64,000 nucleotides of DNA from NCBI GenBank assembly GCA_900319365.1, contig ONOE01000003.1:35383-99382 (forward strand), given 5' to 3'. The notes below the pieces were generated by a model. The model saw only the letters and a list, made by a program, of their open reading frames with translations. It had not been told where the DNA came from and did no database searches. The position numbers and the translations under genes are program-made. The DNA comes from an uncultured bacterium (GTDB taxonomy: Bacteria > Cyanobacteriota > Vampirovibrionia > Gastranaerophilales > Gastranaerophilaceae). Below are positions 34,913-44,417 of the stretch, piece by piece (the first letter of the stretch is position 1; each line of letters starts with the position of its first letter).

Positions 34913-36502
34913 ATGGGAATGGCAGCATCACAGGGCAGATTATTATTTATGACAGCTCGTCTTTCAAATAATGAATTTGAGCAGCAATGTGTTGCATACT
35001 CAAAGCAAAGACTTGCCGATGATTCTCAAACGGCAAACGATCAATATTTGGAAGCCCTTTCAGCTACTCAATATCAGGTTATAACAGGTTACAGCGGTGA
35101 TACTCCGACTTATGAACCCGTTACTTATAACCAATTAACAGGTTTAGGCAATGTTGCAACAGGCAAGCAGTACATTGTTTCAGATAACACCGGTAAAATT
35201 GTTGTGAGTCAATCTATCGCTTCAGCTTTTGAAAGCGCTCAAGGTGATTATAACAAATTCTTAAAAACGGTTGAAAAAGGTACTGCATTAACTCAAGTTT
35301 CAGAAAGCAAAGTAACGGAACAAGATGTTCACAATGCTTGGGATAAATACTTTACATCAGTAAGCAAAGGCGATAAAGACGGTATTTATAATCAGAATGA
35401 AACAAACCACATTTTAGGATTTACTTACCACGCAGGTAAAAATAATAACGGCGGGGATGATGTTCCTTACTGCACATATTCTTCTGTTTCTACAGACGGT
35501 ATTAATGGCGGCAAAAACAGAATTTACTTGCAGGAAGACAGCAACGGCGATTATTATTACAACAACTATGCCGTACAAAAAGAAGCTTATAAAGATGAGG
35601 ATGGTAACACAAAATACAGAGCATATTATGTAATGTCTGAAAACCTTGAAAGTACGGAAGAAGACAGAAACTTAATGCAAGACAGCGACAAAATCTATCT
35701 TAAAAATGTTACCGTAAATGGCAACGGTGAATTTGTATACAATGACGGAACAGCAGATAAAGCCGTATCAACTTTATATGTAGATCAAGATTACGGTGCT
35801 GATATCAATAAACCAGTTTTAACAACAGACGACAAATGGTATATGGCTAAAAACAGCGGAACAGCACATGTAAATAGTGATGACACCGCTCCGAACGGTA
35901 AAAAATATGTTGAAAATTCAGAAACTATTTTCTACGAAGGTTCAACTGCCGAACAAAGACAATTATACGATTATGCAATGGCAATATCCGAAAAATACGC
36001 AAATTCATCAAGCTTGACTTATGATGCGGATAAAGTTCAATATTATACAAATATTTACAACCAGATGACTACAAAAGGATATACGACATTCCAAGAAATG
36101 GTTGACAATAAGTATATCAACACCGTAGGCAGCACGGAAAACAACGCATCAAGCAACGTAAACGATGAAACGGGAGCTTTCAAAAGTGATGAATGGCTTG
36201 TAAATTTGCTTAAACAGGGTAAATTGTCAATATCATTCTACAGTTCAACTGATAAAGCATTTGTTGCAACATCTTTAGATGATGATGAATCCATAACAGA
36301 AAAAGAAAACAAATCAAAAATGGCAATAGCCGAACAAGCTTACAACAACCACATGGATAAAATCGAATCTGAAGATAAAAGATTTGATATGCAGTTGTCG
36401 AAATTAGATGCAGAACATACGGCACTTCAAACAGAATATGAATCTGTTGCCAAGGTTATTTCTAAAAACGTTGAAAAATCTTTCGGCACATTTAATGCTT
36501 AA
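34913..36502 (+). CDS. MGxAASQ-family protein, copy 1 (529 aa)
   Basis: It opens MGMAASQGRLLFMTARLSNN and ends with a coiled-coil tail containing LDAEHTALQTEYESVAKVIS and EKSFGTF. These ends match those of the proteins at 41615 and 50614. The 400-residue centre is Tyr/Asn/Asp-rich, probably beta-structured, and unrelated to the other copies. A frame from 34805 would add 36 residues with no counterpart in the paralogues, so I start at 34913. There is no Sec signal or membrane helix. The family is not characterised to my knowledge. The layout, constant ends with a variable core, resembles flagellin-like and other self-assembling or secreted surface proteins. Confidence 0.75.
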   Translation: MGMAASQGRLLFMTARLSNNEFEQQCVAYSKQRLADDSQTANDQYLEALSATQYQVITGYSGDTPTYEPVTYNQLTGLGNVATGKQYIVSDNTGKIVVSQSIASAFESAQGDYNKFLKTVEKGTALTQVSESKVTEQDVHNAWDKYFTSVSKGDKDGIYNQNETNHILGFTYHAGKNNNGGDDVPYCTYSSVSTDGINGGKNRIYLQEDSNGDYYYNNYAVQKEAYKDEDGNTKYRAYYVMSENLESTEEDRNLMQDSDKIYLKNVTVNGNGEFVYNDGTADKAVSTLYVDQDYGADINKPVLTTDDKWYMAKNSGTAHVNSDDTAPNGKKYVENSETIFYEGSTAEQRQLYDYAMAISEKYANSSSLTYDADKVQYYTNIYNQMTTKGYTTFQEMVDNKYINTVGSTENNASSNVNDETGAFKSDEWLVNLLKQGKLSISFYSSTDKAFVATSLDDDESITEKENKSKMAIAEQAYNNHMDKIESEDKRFDMQLSKLDAEHTALQTEYESVAKVISKNVEKSFGTFNA

Positions 36503-36529
36503 TGCCAACCTGCAATCTAATGCATCTTT

Positions 36530-36612
36530 TATGTCATCTTGAGCGCTAGCGAAAGATCGTCTGATGTGTGCATGATAAGGCGATTTTTCGGGCGTTGCTC
36601 TCAGAATGACCG
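36530..36612. repeat. Dispersed palindromic element, two arms
   Basis: GTCATCTTGAGCG...GCGAAAGATCG, hinge CTGATGTGTGCATGAT, then GGCGATTTTTCGGGC...CTCAGAATGAC. It has the same build as at 15.3, 37.8 and 52.5 kb. It directly follows a MGxAASQ gene, as does the copy at 52.5 kb. Confidence 0.8.
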
Positions 36613-36738
36613 TATATTTTTCTCCCCGACACAAAAATGTAAATTATTGTTACAAAACGCACAAAATGTTTAAAGATTTGGTGCAAATGAGCCGAATAGT
36701 ATCATGTAGAGTTTAATACATATTTAAGGAGTGTAGCG

Positions 36739-36948
36739 ATGGCTGACAAAAAAATTATGGACGTAGAAGATTTGATGATAGATTATGCAGAGATGACCAG
36801 CTTTGACTTTGGCTCTTTGACTAATGAAGAAATGGACACTTTAAACAAAATTACAAATACAGAGTATATGAGAAAGCCTTATCCGTTTAAATATGGAAAT
36901 TTCAAAATGTCAGATTTCATTCATTCGTTGTTATCTGACAAAGGTTAA
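36739..36948 (+). CDS. Small acidic protein, 69 aa
   Basis: AAGGAG lies seven bases before the ATG. The product opens MADKKIMDVEDLMIDYAEM and has a helical C-terminus. The function is unknown. The next gene starts 28 bp later on the same strand, and the two are probably co-transcribed. Confidence 0.7.
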   Translation: MADKKIMDVEDLMIDYAEMTSFDFGSLTNEEMDTLNKITNTEYMRKPYPFKYGNFKMSDFIHSLLSDKG

Positions 36949-36976
36949 TAGCTTGAGATTTTGGAGATGTGTACAA

Positions 36977-37216
36977 ATGAACGACGACAAATGGTTATTT
37001 GAAAAAGGATGTTTCCTCGGGAACTGGTGCGAAACGCCCGAACCTGAGAAGAAAGAAACTCCCGTTGAATCGGTTCAGAAAACTCAAAGCAAAGATATGG
37101 ATACTTTGCTCAAAGAACTTGATGAAATCAAACAACACATTCAAGATGTTCGCCTCAGAGGGTGGCAAATCGCAAAACTCATTGAGTTTCACAACAATGA
37201 TTTTGCAAAAGAATAA
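36977..37216 (+). CDS. Small protein, 79 aa
   Basis: The start at 36977 follows GGAG by ten bases. A longer frame from 36893 would overlap the previous gene by 56 bp. The product has a Trp/Phe/Cys-rich N-terminus (MNDDKWLFEKGCFLGNWC), a Pro/Glu linker, and a C-terminal helix with LLKELDEIKQHIQDV. It is unrecognised. It is paired with the 69-aa gene. Confidence 0.65.
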   Translation: MNDDKWLFEKGCFLGNWCETPEPEKKETPVESVQKTQSKDMDTLLKELDEIKQHIQDVRLRGWQIAKLIEFHNNDFAKE

Positions 37217-37293
37217 AACGGCTACCGGAACAAATTTTTAGGACATAAACAAATTGTTGTTTATGCCCTTTCGATTGTAATAAATTTTTGATA

Positions 37294-37683
37294 TTAGAAA
37301 TAAGATTTGGTACCTTTTCCGCCTGGGTTCCAATAAGAATTTCCCTGACTTCTTTGTTTGGTTTCAATTCTTACTCTCGGTTCTCTTATGACGGTAGGTT
37401 CGCCTTTTGCTGCAGCATTTTGGGGAACCATATTTTCATCGTATTTCGGGGCGTTAGCCATATATGATGCGGGTGTGTAAGTTGCTTCATATATTCCGCC
37501 GCCAATAGGCGTTTTGGTCGTAACCGGTGTTGTAGTTGCGTTATAATTTGCCGGAGAACTGGACAATACCGTGTTCAATGGCGGTAACAACAACGGTTCT
37601 GCAGGTTCTTGAATTTGAGCCGCAAACGCAGATGATGAAACAGCTATTGAAATTGCCAAAGTTATAAATCCTGCTTTTTTCAT
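37294..37683 (-). CDS. Exported Pro/Thr-rich protein, 129 aa
   Basis: The start at 37683 has AGGAG seven bases upstream and begins directly with a signal peptide (MKKAGFITLAISIAV, cleavage near AFAA). The mature part is Pro/Thr/Asn-rich and low in order, ending near NSYWNPGGKGTKSYF. An earlier in-frame ATG at 37704 would precede the signal by seven residues. It is a small envelope or secreted protein of unknown role. Confidence 0.75.
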   Translation of the reverse strand: MKKAGFITLAISIAVSSSAFAAQIQEPAEPLLLPPLNTVLSSSPANYNATTTPVTTKTPIGGGIYEATYTPASYMANAPKYDENMVPQNAAAKGEPTVIREPRVRIETKQRSQGNSYWNPGGKGTKSYF

Positions 37684-37824
37684 AAATTTACTCCTGTTAT
37701 TCATTTCATATTACTATTATATTTACATTATAACATAAATCAATACAAAATAAAATTTGCTACATAATACTTAAGCTTTTTACGTTGCAAAAATTTACGA
37801 AGTGGGGAGAAAAAGTTTTTAGGT

Positions 37825-37975
37825 GAACAGGTATAAATCGTCATTTTAGAGGCGCAGCCGAAAAATCGCCTTGTCATACGCACATGAGGCGATCTTTCGC
37901 TATCGCTCAAGATGACTGTATCATAATTGTGTGGAGGGCTCAAACATGGCTGATCCCTCTCCCAAAGGTAGAGGG
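37825..37975. repeat. Palindromic element plus CT/AG-rich module
   Basis: GTCATTTTAGAGG...CCGAAAAATCGCCT, hinge TGTCATACGCACATGA, then GGCGATCTTTCGC...CTCAAGATGAC, followed by CCCTCTCCCAAAGGTAGAGGGG. These are the same modules as in other gaps. Confidence 0.75.
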
Positions 37976-37978
37976 GAT

Positions 37979-38293
37979 TTAAATCACAACGTCTATTTCT
38001 TCGCCCGGAGCGGTAGCTTGTTTTGAAATTTCCGACAATTTTTCTTTGGGGTTTGATATCGATTCGGTTTTTGACAAAATCTCGTTTATTTGCGGATTTT
38101 TTGCCTTAATTCTGTCAATGATATTTCTTGCTTTTCTGTAATAGCCCATATTGCCGGGGAATTTTTCTTCTATAGAGTTGCAAAAACTTTTTGCATCTTC
38201 AAAATTGAAAATACCCGAGCCGATTCTTAATAGGGGTCTTGTTTGGACTTTTTGCCCAAAGTTTATGCTATTTATATTATTTTCAACTTTCAT
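37979..38293 (-). CDS. Orphan protein with N-terminal NFG motif, 104 aa
   Basis: It opens MKVENNINSINFGQKVQTRP, with a Phe-Gly element at residues 10-11 of this start. A helical, charged region rich in Lys and Glu follows. I use the ATG at 38293, since the frame two codons longer begins with GTG. There is no recognised domain and no signal peptide. It follows nth by 48 bp on the same strand. Confidence 0.65.
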   Translation of the reverse strand: MKVENNINSINFGQKVQTRPLLRIGSGIFNFEDAKSFCNSIEEKFPGNMGYYRKARNIIDRIKAKNPQINEILSKTESISNPKEKLSEISKQATAPGEEIDVVI

Positions 38294-38341
38294 ACCCACA
38301 TTAAATCACAAAAATAATTTTTTTTTCAGGCGTTTATGATT

Positions 38342-38974
38342 TTATTTTATCAATTTGGCGCAATATTTTTCAATCGGACACTTGTCGCACAGGGGTTTGA
38401 TTGGCTTGCAGATGTTTTGTCCGAATGTTACAAGAAGTGAATTAATTAAAATCCAATATTTTTTCGGTAATTTTTCCCGCAGCGCAAATTCGGTTTCTTC
38501 GGGATTTTTGGTTTTTACATACCCGAGTCGGTTAAAAATTCTGTGAACATGCACATCAACGCAAATTGCGGGGACATTGAACCCTTGTGAGAGTACAAGA
38601 TTTGCGGTTTTTCTGCCGACGCCTTTGAATTTGCACAGTTCATCAATATCGCACGGGACTTTGCCGTTATATTTCTCGACAAGCTCTTTTGACAGTTCTA
38701 TGATTTGTTTTGCTTTGTTTTTATAAAATCCGACGGGATAAATTGCTCTTTCTAAATCTTCAACTTTGACATTCATCATCTCTTGCGGAGTTTTGGCAAG
38801 TTTAAGCATTCTCAAAGTTGCGGGGTAGGTTGTTTGATCTTTTGTTCTAAGGCTCAAAATGCATGAAATCAGTACAATGTACGGACTTTTAAAATCGTCC
38901 ATAAGTTTTACAAATTCGCTTTTGGGCTGTTTGGATTTTTCTAATATTTCAACGACTTTGTCTATATCAAACAT
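38342..38974 (-). CDS. nth: Endonuclease III
   Basis: This 210-aa DNA glycosylase/AP lyase removes oxidised pyrimidines. The helix-hairpin-helix is FKGVGRKTANLV near 118-129 with catalytic Lys, the Asp lies in VDVHVHR, and the 4Fe-4S ligands follow C-x6-C-x2-C-x5-C near the end. The usual LSxQTxD site reads LSLRTKD. The start codon overlaps the lpxK stop by one base (TAATG), so the pair is translationally coupled, an odd mix of repair and envelope functions. Confidence 0.93.
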   Translation of the reverse strand: MFDIDKVVEILEKSKQPKSEFVKLMDDFKSPYIVLISCILSLRTKDQTTYPATLRMLKLAKTPQEMMNVKVEDLERAIYPVGFYKNKAKQIIELSKELVEKYNGKVPCDIDELCKFKGVGRKTANLVLSQGFNVPAICVDVHVHRIFNRLGYVKTKNPEETEFALREKLPKKYWILINSLLVTFGQNICKPIKPLCDKCPIEKYCAKLIK

Positions 38975-39993
38975 TATTTTAAAAGTTCCTCAACATTGAT
39001 TGTTGTTTTTAATTTCAAAGCGTAAATGTTATCTCTGTCAAAGCGTTCAAGTTTTACGGCATCTTTTTCCGTCGTAATAATATTGCCCGAAATATCAAGA
39101 ATATCTGTGGGCAAATACTGGTGATGATCGTCAAAAGTTACCGTTTTAACTATATTAAAATCTTTTAGAAAGTCATAGAATTGTTGGGGCTGCCCGATAG
39201 CGCACATTGCCGTTGCATCCATCCCTTCCATCAGCCTTTGCCCCGTTTTGATATTATAGACATAATCAGGTTCGGTATAGCATACAAGGGTCGGGAGCTG
39301 CAATCTTTTGTGCATAATTCGTGCAACTTTTTTGGCAATGTCATGCTTTATACTTTTGCTTACGATGACGAGTTTATCTATTCGGTCTAAGGCTTCTGCA
39401 CCCTCTCTTAGCGGACCTGCGGGAAGAAGATTTTCATTGCCGAAACCTTTTACGCTGTCCATTAAAACAATGTCTAAATCTCTATAGAGTTTTCTATGTT
39501 GAAAGCCGTCATCAAGAATAATAACTTCAACGCCTAATTTGTCGACAAGGTGTTTTGCGGCTTTATATCTGCTTTTGCATGTAACAACATAACAACCGGG
39601 GGTGTTTTGCGCAAGCCAAATCGGTTCATCGCCCGCACTTTGGGCATCATAAAATGTTGCTTTGCCGTCAGATATTATATTGACATGAGAGTTGCTCAAT
39701 TTGCCGCCGTAGCCTCTTGAAATTATGGCGGTTTTTTTGCCCTGTTTTATGTAATATTTTGCAATTTCTGATACAACGGGGGTTTTACCTACTCCGCCCG
39801 TTGTCATGTTGCCGACCGATATTACATAAGCGTGAACTTTCTTGGGTCTTAAAATGTGTTTGTCATACAGGAAGTTTTTTGTTCTGCTGCCGAATCCGTA
39901 GAAGTATGAACAGAATTTCAACAAATCAAACAGTATTCCTTCCGGATTTTTGGTATAATGTAATTTTGTTATTTTAGTTTTAAAATTTTCCAT
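38974..39993 (-). CDS. lpxK: Tetraacyldisaccharide 4'-kinase
   Basis: LpxK phosphorylates the lipid A precursor at the 4' position on the inner membrane. The P-loop is GNMTTGGVGKTP near 62-73, and the LDDGFQHRK motif lies near 157-165. The 339-aa length is usual. Its presence implies a lipid A outer membrane. It begins one base after the MCE gene stop, forming an mlaD-lpxK-nth unit. Confidence 0.93.
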   Translation of the reverse strand: MENFKTKITKLHYTKNPEGILFDLLKFCSYFYGFGSRTKNFLYDKHILRPKKVHAYVISVGNMTTGGVGKTPVVSEIAKYYIKQGKKTAIISRGYGGKLSNSHVNIISDGKATFYDAQSAGDEPIWLAQNTPGCYVVTCKSRYKAAKHLVDKLGVEVIILDDGFQHRKLYRDLDIVLMDSVKGFGNENLLPAGPLREGAEALDRIDKLVIVSKSIKHDIAKKVARIMHKRLQLPTLVCYTEPDYVYNIKTGQRLMEGMDATAMCAIGQPQQFYDFLKDFNIVKTVTFDDHHQYLPTDILDISGNIITTEKDAVKLERFDRDNIYALKLKTTINVEELLK

Positions 39994-39994
39994 T

Positions 39995-41368
39995 TTAGAA
40001 TAATAACCTGAAGAGCAAGAATCTCTTGTTCAATTTTTCGGAGAATTTTTTAAGATTTTCTGTAATTTCAACGGTATCATTTACGATGTATTTCAAATCC
40101 GATGCTTGAGCTTTGTTAGCGGGATCAGGATTTACATTGTTTACCGTTTCAAGAGCTACCGACATTTGAGCCATTGCTCTATTGATATTTGTAATTGCAG
40201 AAGTCAATTCTGATTTTAATTTTCCGTCGCTTGTCATTGAATTTACGCTTTCGCTGATTTGAGAAAGGTTTTTAGCAATGATTTTGATGTTCTCGCCCGT
40301 AGCCTGTGCATCTGCTGCATCCATAATCTTGTTCAGGTTTTTGGATAATTTATCAACAGAATTTGCGGTTGAGTACATTTGAGTTTTGAATTTAGCATCT
40401 CCGATAATGTTGTTGATATTTTCGGATAATTTAGAGAAATCATCGGTAGCCTGATGAGTCATATCCAACAATTCTCTTATATCGCCTTGAGAAGAATCAA
40501 GCAATCCGTCGACCTTATCAAGGGTTGAATTAGATTTAGCAGAAAGAAGATTTACGTTTGCAATAAGTTTTTTCAAATCATCTATCGTTCTGTCTGTTAA
40601 TATATCATTCAATTTTTTGTTTGTTTCGGTTAAAGTTTCGGCTGCCTGATACTGCCAATCCATAAAGTCAGACAATCTCATAGGCTCCATAATGGTGTAA
40701 GGAGATTTTTGCGACGGGAACAACAATGGTGTATCGTCAAGCGGTCTTAATCTCAATTTGTGCAGGCTTGCATCTCTTACAGCCGTACCTCTTAAAAATT
40801 CGGGCAAAATTAACCCCGGTAAATTTATATAATAATCAACTTTGTATGCATAACTTGTCGGAATATTGTTTTTAAAGTTATACGGAACGGAGTCTTTGGG
40901 CAAAACTTCAACGCTTTTAATTACCCCGACGTCATGGTATTTGCCCGATAACTTCATCTGAACTTTATCGTTTTTGTAAAGTAAATCCCTTCTTGTCATA
41001 GGAATATAAATTGTTCTTAATTTCGGAGGGGTAATTTCCAAGAACAGTTCCCCGATAATACCCGATTGTTGAATAGAAAAAGATGAAGCTTTCGGAATAT
41101 TAACATCGGGAGTTGTGATAACAAATCTTACTTTTACATAGCTGTTTTCATCTTTAACTATAGGGGTAATTTCTTCAACCTGACCGACTTTCAAACCCAT
41201 CATTTGAACACCTGCCCCCGGTCTTAATCCGTTGACATCTTTAAACTGGATTTCAATTCTTTTTGCTGAAGAAAAAGCTCGTCCTTTGACTTTTAAAACG
41301 GTTCCTACAAGCAAGCATAATGCTAATACGGTTAATAAACCTACTTTAAAAGAAGATGAAAATTTCAT
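39995..41368 (-). CDS. MCE/MlaD-domain protein
   Basis: One N-terminal membrane helix (about residues 7-26) precedes an MCE domain (about 35-115, including GLRPGAGVQMMGLKVGQVEE). A long helical periplasmic tail follows, full of heptads with Asn and Ser. MCE proteins carry phospholipids between inner and outer membranes with an MlaE/MlaF-like ABC system, which is not in the window. I start at the ATG at 41368 with GAGG six bases upstream; a GTG four codons earlier is possible. The total is about 457 aa. Confidence 0.9.
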   Translation of the reverse strand: MKFSSSFKVGLLTVLALCLLVGTVLKVKGRAFSSAKRIEIQFKDVNGLRPGAGVQMMGLKVGQVEEITPIVKDENSYVKVRFVITTPDVNIPKASSFSIQQSGIIGELFLEITPPKLRTIYIPMTRRDLLYKNDKVQMKLSGKYHDVGVIKSVEVLPKDSVPYNFKNNIPTSYAYKVDYYINLPGLILPEFLRGTAVRDASLHKLRLRPLDDTPLLFPSQKSPYTIMEPMRLSDFMDWQYQAAETLTETNKKLNDILTDRTIDDLKKLIANVNLLSAKSNSTLDKVDGLLDSSQGDIRELLDMTHQATDDFSKLSENINNIIGDAKFKTQMYSTANSVDKLSKNLNKIMDAADAQATGENIKIIAKNLSQISESVNSMTSDGKLKSELTSAITNINRAMAQMSVALETVNNVNPDPANKAQASDLKYIVNDTVEITENLKKFSEKLNKRFLLFRLLF

Positions 41369-41614
41369 TGTAAACCTCACAACTCAATATAAGTTAAATG
41401 TATATTAACAAAAAAATATTAAATCTGCAAAGTTTTTAAGCGCTAAATCCTCCGAATATCTGATAAATCATACAAAAGGTGGATTTTTATTTATTTTAAT
41501 TCATAAAACTTAATAAATGCCGTATAATTCTAAAAGAGTATGTTGACTTTTAATAAAAAACTATTAAAAAGTAACATGGGTAGAAATAAATAAAAAAGAA
41601 ACGAGGTACTATAT

Positions 41615-42691
41615 ATGGGCATGGCAGCATCTCAGGCTCGTTGGATTTCTTTAACGGCCAGAAAAACAAACGTTGAATACGAAGGACAGCAAATTAACCA
41701 GGCAAGAACTGCTCTTGCAAACCAGAGTTCCGAGTTGTGGAATAAACTCTACAAAATGGATGTTCCGACCCCTCCGAGTACGACAGATTTCTCAAAGACT
41801 AAATATACATTTGATATCGGCGACAGTACAAAAACCGTAACAGACATTCAGGCTGCCGATTATACGGACCCCGATGACGGTATTAATTACAATTCTTATA
41901 TCACATACACATCTGACGTTATAAATTATAAAGGTATAAGGAATACAAATTCTACCCCGCAGGTTCAGCTTGTAACAGAAGTTCCCGAGGGTGAAAGTCC
42001 TTATTATATGATAGGTACAAGAAAATTAACGCAAATGTCATCTTGCAGTCCGACAAGTGATGATTGGGCAACATACACTACCGCATTAACTCAGATTGCC
42101 AAAGATTGGCCCGACAGTACGGTTGCCAAAGAATGGAACTCTATAACGAATAACGGACAAAGCGTTCCGACAACGGCAGAACCTTTTGAACATATTTATT
42201 TCTGGACTGACGGGCAAAAGCATGTCAATTTCACGGTTGACGGTAAAGGTGTTCAAGGTGCTGTTTATGATACATTAGATTACAGTATCGCAAACCCTAA
42301 TGAAGCTTTGCATTCATACTATGCCGACAACCAGACGGAAAAACAAACCCTTTCAAAATATGCGGTCGTTGAATATGATTCCAGCGGCAGGGCAACATCG
42401 GTACAGTTGGAAAAATCATCCGCCGTATACGATATGACAACATCTACTCAAACAGATGATGATGCTTATAATGATGCAATGAACCAGTATTATTACGATA
42501 AACAGGTTTATGAAAAACACGTTCAGGATATCAACGCTAAAACGGAACAAATTCAAACGGAGGACAGAACGCTTGAATTGAGATTAAGACAGCTTGATAC
42601 CGAACAAAATGCCCTTCAAACCGAAATGGATGCGGTTCATAAAGTTATATCCAAAAACATCGAAAGTACATTCAAAACATTTGACAGTTAA
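41615..42691 (+). CDS. MGxAASQ-family protein, copy 2 (358 aa)
   Basis: The N-terminus is MGMAASQARWISLTARKTN, and the tail contains LRQLDTEQNALQTEMDAV then STFKTF, as in the paralogues. The centre is shorter than in copies 1 and 3, Thr/Asp/Tyr-rich and without a known domain. GAGG lies eight bases before the ATG, which fixes the family start. The helical ends give heptads with Leu, Ile and Val. It lies 27 bp before the 277-aa gene, the only family copy here with a same-strand close partner. Confidence 0.77.
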   Translation: MGMAASQARWISLTARKTNVEYEGQQINQARTALANQSSELWNKLYKMDVPTPPSTTDFSKTKYTFDIGDSTKTVTDIQAADYTDPDDGINYNSYITYTSDVINYKGIRNTNSTPQVQLVTEVPEGESPYYMIGTRKLTQMSSCSPTSDDWATYTTALTQIAKDWPDSTVAKEWNSITNNGQSVPTTAEPFEHIYFWTDGQKHVNFTVDGKGVQGAVYDTLDYSIANPNEALHSYYADNQTEKQTLSKYAVVEYDSSGRATSVQLEKSSAVYDMTTSTQTDDDAYNDAMNQYYYDKQVYEKHVQDINAKTEQIQTEDRTLELRLRQLDTEQNALQTEMDAVHKVISKNIESTFKTFDS

Positions 42692-42718
42692 TAAAAATAA
42701 AATTTTAAGAGGTATAAA

Positions 42719-43552
42719 ATGTCTTACAAATATGATAGCGAATTGGTAATAGCAAACAGATTAAGTTCGGCAAGCTCGGATGCAAAAGCAATGCTTTACG
42801 AAACTTATGACAGGTTGAGAGATTTAACCGTATCAGGCAGTGGCACGGGTACGGGTTTTGAATCTGCGGGCAACCTCATATATAACATAGCAAGTTTGCT
42901 TGCTCCTTCATCTTTTGCTACGGTATTCGGCGGTTCCGAAACAATGAATATCCCCGGTACTTCATATTATTCAAAAGGCAATACGAGTACTGCATACGGA
43001 GTTGATTCTCTATACAATTATTCGGGATTTCCGAGCGGTGCTGCTTCTGTTTCTTCTGTTTACGGTCTTGCAACGGGCGGGGCTGCAAATGTATTAAACG
43101 GCTGGGGAAGCTCGATGAAAGGCGCTCCGACAAGCGGAACGGCAACAGGTTATGCCTCTAATATTGCGGGCGTTGCAAATATTGCAAGTGCTGCTGCTTA
43201 CGGTATAGGCGGTGCTTCAGGCATGAGCAAAATCGCATCAAACATAGTTATGCCATTTGCAAGTTGCATATCGGGATTTGGCGGCATCTTAACCGCAATA
43301 TCACCTTATTTGGGTGTATACGGGGCAGGTACTACCGTCTTGGGTAACTTGATGCAAGGTACTACTTCGGCTGCTCTTGCTGCTTATCAAAACATTACGG
43401 GTAACATTACGGCAAACGCAGATACAATCTTGTCAAACAAGGTAAGAAATATCGAAACCGTTTGCAAAATGCTTGATACCCAAGGTGATATCGTTAAGAA
43501 AAGACTTAAAGACAGTATGGAAAGTGATAAAAATGCATTGCAGAATATGTAA
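42719..43552 (+). CDS. Gly/Ala/Ser-rich partner protein, 277 aa
   Basis: Unrecognised. The N-terminal 45 residues are helical (ANRLSSASSDAKAMLYETYD). The centre is rich in Gly, Ala and Ser with hydrophobic stretches (NIAGVANIASAAAYGIGGAS, IVMPFASCISGFGGILTAIS), and the C-terminal 45 residues are a Lys/Asp-rich helix. There is no Sec signal. The layout, helix, hydrophobic core, coiled coil, recalls translocator or pore-forming proteins of export systems, but that is inference. It follows the second MGxAASQ gene by 27 bp, probably in one transcript. Confidence 0.7.
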   Translation: MSYKYDSELVIANRLSSASSDAKAMLYETYDRLRDLTVSGSGTGTGFESAGNLIYNIASLLAPSSFATVFGGSETMNIPGTSYYSKGNTSTAYGVDSLYNYSGFPSGAASVSSVYGLATGGAANVLNGWGSSMKGAPTSGTATGYASNIAGVANIASAAAYGIGGASGMSKIASNIVMPFASCISGFGGILTAISPYLGVYGAGTTVLGNLMQGTTSAALAAYQNITGNITANADTILSNKVRNIETVCKMLDTQGDIVKKRLKDSMESDKNALQNM

Positions 43553-43559
43553 GTTCTGT

Positions 43560-44345
43560 TTAGTATTTCTTTATTCCGTAATTATTTTGAAGTTTCCTCA
43601 ACGTGCCGTTGCTTGCGCTTTCGTTGATAACTCCGTTTACGACTTTAATTAAATCGTCGGATTCTCTGCCTTTTCTGAAAGCAACCGCATAAGGTTCTCT
43701 TGAATATCTCTTGGGCAAGAGTTTTACGCTGCCGTCTTTTAGAGATAATCCGATTAAAATGGTATCATCTGATACGATAGCATCAGCTTTTCCGCTTTTT
43801 AAACCCTGCAGAGCGTCTTGATAAGTTTTATATCCTATGATATTTGCATTCGGAATAGCAAGGCGCAGACTGTTTTCGCCCGAAGTTCCGAAAATTACTA
43901 TTACTCTTTTGTTGTTCAGATCACGCAAACCTTTTATATTGCTGCCCTGTCTTACAAGAACGGCTTGCCCTGCCATATAGTAAGTGTCTGAAAAATCAAG
44001 TATTCGCATTCTTGAACGGGTAACAGACATTGCCGCAATTATCATATCAACATCTTCTGATAAAAGTTTCATCATTCTGTTAGAAGCTGTTACGGGTACA
44101 AATTTTACCCTGCCGTTTTCGCCGAAAATTGCTTTGCCTATCATATTTGCAATATCAATATCATATCCCGCATATTTGCCGTTTTTGCCTATATAGCCAA
44201 ACGGATAAACATCCGATCTGACCCCTATTATAACGTTTCCTCTTTTCATTATCGTATCGAGAGTATTAGGAACTTTTTCCTTTTTCCCGCATCCGCAAAA
44301 TACGAATACTACCAGAATTAAAAGTGTTATAATTTTTTTATACAT
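43560..44345 (-). CDS. Amino-acid ABC transporter substrate-binding lipoprotein (family 3)
   Basis: This 261-aa protein begins with a lipoprotein signal (lipobox FCGC, Cys19). The family 3 solute-binding domain follows: VIIGVRSDVYPFGYIG, GYDIDIANMIGK, RMMKLLSEDVDMIIAAMSVT, GTSGENSL and SDD. The expected cargo is an amino acid such as glutamine or arginine. No permease or ATPase gene is next to it. It converges on the 277-aa gene, 7 bp apart. Confidence 0.88.
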   Translation of the reverse strand: MYKKIITLLILVVFVFCGCGKKEKVPNTLDTIMKRGNVIIGVRSDVYPFGYIGKNGKYAGYDIDIANMIGKAIFGENGRVKFVPVTASNRMMKLLSEDVDMIIAAMSVTRSRMRILDFSDTYYMAGQAVLVRQGSNIKGLRDLNNKRVIVIFGTSGENSLRLAIPNANIIGYKTYQDALQGLKSGKADAIVSDDTILIGLSLKDGSVKLLPKRYSREPYAVAFRKGRESDDLIKVVNGVINESASNGTLRKLQNNYGIKKY

Positions 44346-44417
44346 AAAACGGTTAACCCCTTATAAAATTAATTATTTATGAAATTTTATTTATAATACC
44401 ATATTTTACAAAAATTA

